Positions 63,318-64,000 of a stretch of DNA of 64,000 nt are shown here, in pieces; within the stretch, counting starts at the first letter, position 1, and the number at the start of each line of letters is the position of its first letter. The DNA is taken from assembly GCF_000711225.1 (NCBI RefSeq), contig NZ_JOMG01000005.1, positions 310,001-374,000 on the forward strand. Direction: 5' to 3'. This DNA comes from Pelobacter seleniigenes DSM 18267 (GTDB taxonomy: Bacteria; Desulfobacterota; Desulfuromonadia; Desulfuromonadales; Geopsychrobacteraceae). The translations under genes and the position numbers were made by a program. The notes below the pieces were generated by a model. It did no database searches, was not told the DNA's origin, and saw only the letters and a list, made by a program, of their open reading frames with translations.

Positions 63318-64000
63318 ATGGCAATCAATGACAACGAGCAACAATATTATCAATTGTTCCAGGAATTATCCGACCTGGTTTTGATTTGCGAATGTCTGCC
63401 GGATGGAACCCCGGGCAGGTATCTCGAAATGAATCGGTCGGCACGCAGCATTCTTGGCTATGACGAGGAGGAGCTGTGTCGTCTCAGCCCATTTGATATC
63501 GACAGAACTGCTCTTGAAGACGGCAATGCTTTTGTGCAGATTCTAAATGAACTACAGGCCGCAGGAGAGGCAATTTTCCGAACCGACCTGCTAGGCAAAG
63601 ACGGATCCTGGGCTCATGTGGAGATCAGTTGTCGCCAAGCCAGTCTGCATGGCAAAATGGTTTATTTGGCTGTTGCTCGCGATGTCAGTCTGAGGAACAA
63701 ATACGAAGATTCCATTAAAGCCCTGGTGCGGAGTACGGTCGGCCTGACCGGGCAGGAATGCCTTGAGGAAATTGTTAAAAATCTCTGCCTTTGGCTCAAT
63801 GTCGATGGCGCCTGTATCGGCGTTTTCAATGATAATCAATTACAGATCAGGGCGAGTTATTTTGCCGGGACATGGCAGACTCCTTCCCAGCTGTCGATTT
63901 TCGATTCACCATTTTCGGAGCTTCTCCAAGGGCAATTCTGTTTTTATCCGCGGGACGCCGGACTGCTTTTTCCCTCGTTAGACGCTTCTCAGCTGTGCGG
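63318..64000 (+). CDS. PAS-GAF sensor protein, 3' end outside window
   Basis: The frame opens at ATG 63318 (weak GGACTGGA upstream) and stays open to the window end, giving 227 residues. A PAS domain occupies residues ~8-125: YQLFQELSDLVLICECLPDG, NRSARSILGYDEEELCRLSP and WAHVEISCRQA end with VYLAVARDVSLRNKYE. A GAF-like domain begins at ~residue 148 (ECLEEIVKNLCLWLNVDGACIGVF). The rest is missing; a histidine kinase or diguanylate cyclase output is most likely. No membrane segment in the visible part. Confidence 0.75.
   Translation, partial: MAINDNEQQYYQLFQELSDLVLICECLPDGTPGRYLEMNRSARSILGYDEEELCRLSPFDIDRTALEDGNAFVQILNELQAAGEAIFRTDLLGKDGSWAHVEISCRQASLHGKMVYLAVARDVSLRNKYEDSIKALVRSTVGLTGQECLEEIVKNLCLWLNVDGACIGVFNDNQLQIRASYFAGTWQTPSQLSIFDSPFSELLQGQFCFYPRDAGLLFPSLDASQLC

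Overview
The window reads as chromosomal DNA of a Gram-negative anaerobe, most likely a member of the Desulfuromonadales (Desulfuromonas/Pelobacter/Geopsychrobacter-like Desulfobacterota). The hints are moderate GC, the gene content and order, TamA/TamB, a HolC chi subunit, a PilT ATPase with a DUF4388 protein, a ThrC/MaeB central metabolism set, and a fused YlxR-YlxQ protein in the nusA-infB operon. CowN, a sigma-54-type promoter before glnB-glnA, and GlnD point to a nitrogen fixer. A sucrose synthesis/cleavage cluster suggests sucrose as compatible solute or storage sugar, as in marine or salt-tolerant relatives. The taxonomic call is an inference from gene families; no database was consulted.

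Layout. 1-8.9 kb: end of a sodium/solute symporter, cowN, an IS110-family element, and a minus-strand sucrose cluster (PfkB-type kinase, sucrose-phosphate synthase fused to an intact phosphatase domain, sucrose synthase). 8.9-15.5 kb: tamA-tamB-sirtuin, closed by a terminator. 15.7-18 kb: two small proteins, a structured intergenic RNA candidate that resembles 6S RNA, and a Na+/Ca2+ exchanger. 18.1-21.3 kb: Lrp-type regulator, diaminopimelate-decarboxylase-type enzyme, RlmD-type methyltransferase. 21.4-23.4 kb: glnB-glnA. 23.4-24.7 kb: a second, different IS110-family element. 24.8-29.7 kb (minus): MscS channel, threonine synthase, malic enzyme-phosphotransacetylase. 30-33.7 kb: phosphodiesterase, ExbB/ExbD, phosphofructokinase and a CDF transporter. 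34-45.5 kb: an unknown gene, then a tightly packed plus-strand run mutS-amidase-glnD-xerD-apgM-holC-trmJ-orf117. 45.5-56 kb: the classic rimP-nusA-ylxRQ-infB-ylxP-rbfA-nrnA-truB-rpsO-pnp translation/RNA operon. 56-57.4 kb: dut, DUF493, threonylcarbamoyl-AMP-synthase-like protein. 57.5-60.4 kb (minus): pilT and a DUF4388 protein. 60.9-64 kb: tRNA-Leu(GAG), secG, short-type alpha-glucan phosphorylase, and the start of a PAS-GAF sensor.

The least expected signals are: (1) a ~178-bp miniature inverted-repeat element present twice in opposite orientations (33734-33911 and 60389-60565), each copy bounded by its own 4-bp target duplication, one copy supplying part of a stop codon; (2) RNA stem-loops that bury the ribosome binding site of each IS110 transposase, plus structured flanks downstream of both transposases where IS1111-type bridge RNA would lie; (3) a sigma-70-like promoter followed within ~20 nt by a terminator hairpin right before rimP, a candidate attenuator of the nusA-infB operon; (4) a promoter whose exact 17-bp spacer is a perfect palindrome in front of the Lrp-type gene; (5) a 209-nt structured RNA candidate at 16649-16857.
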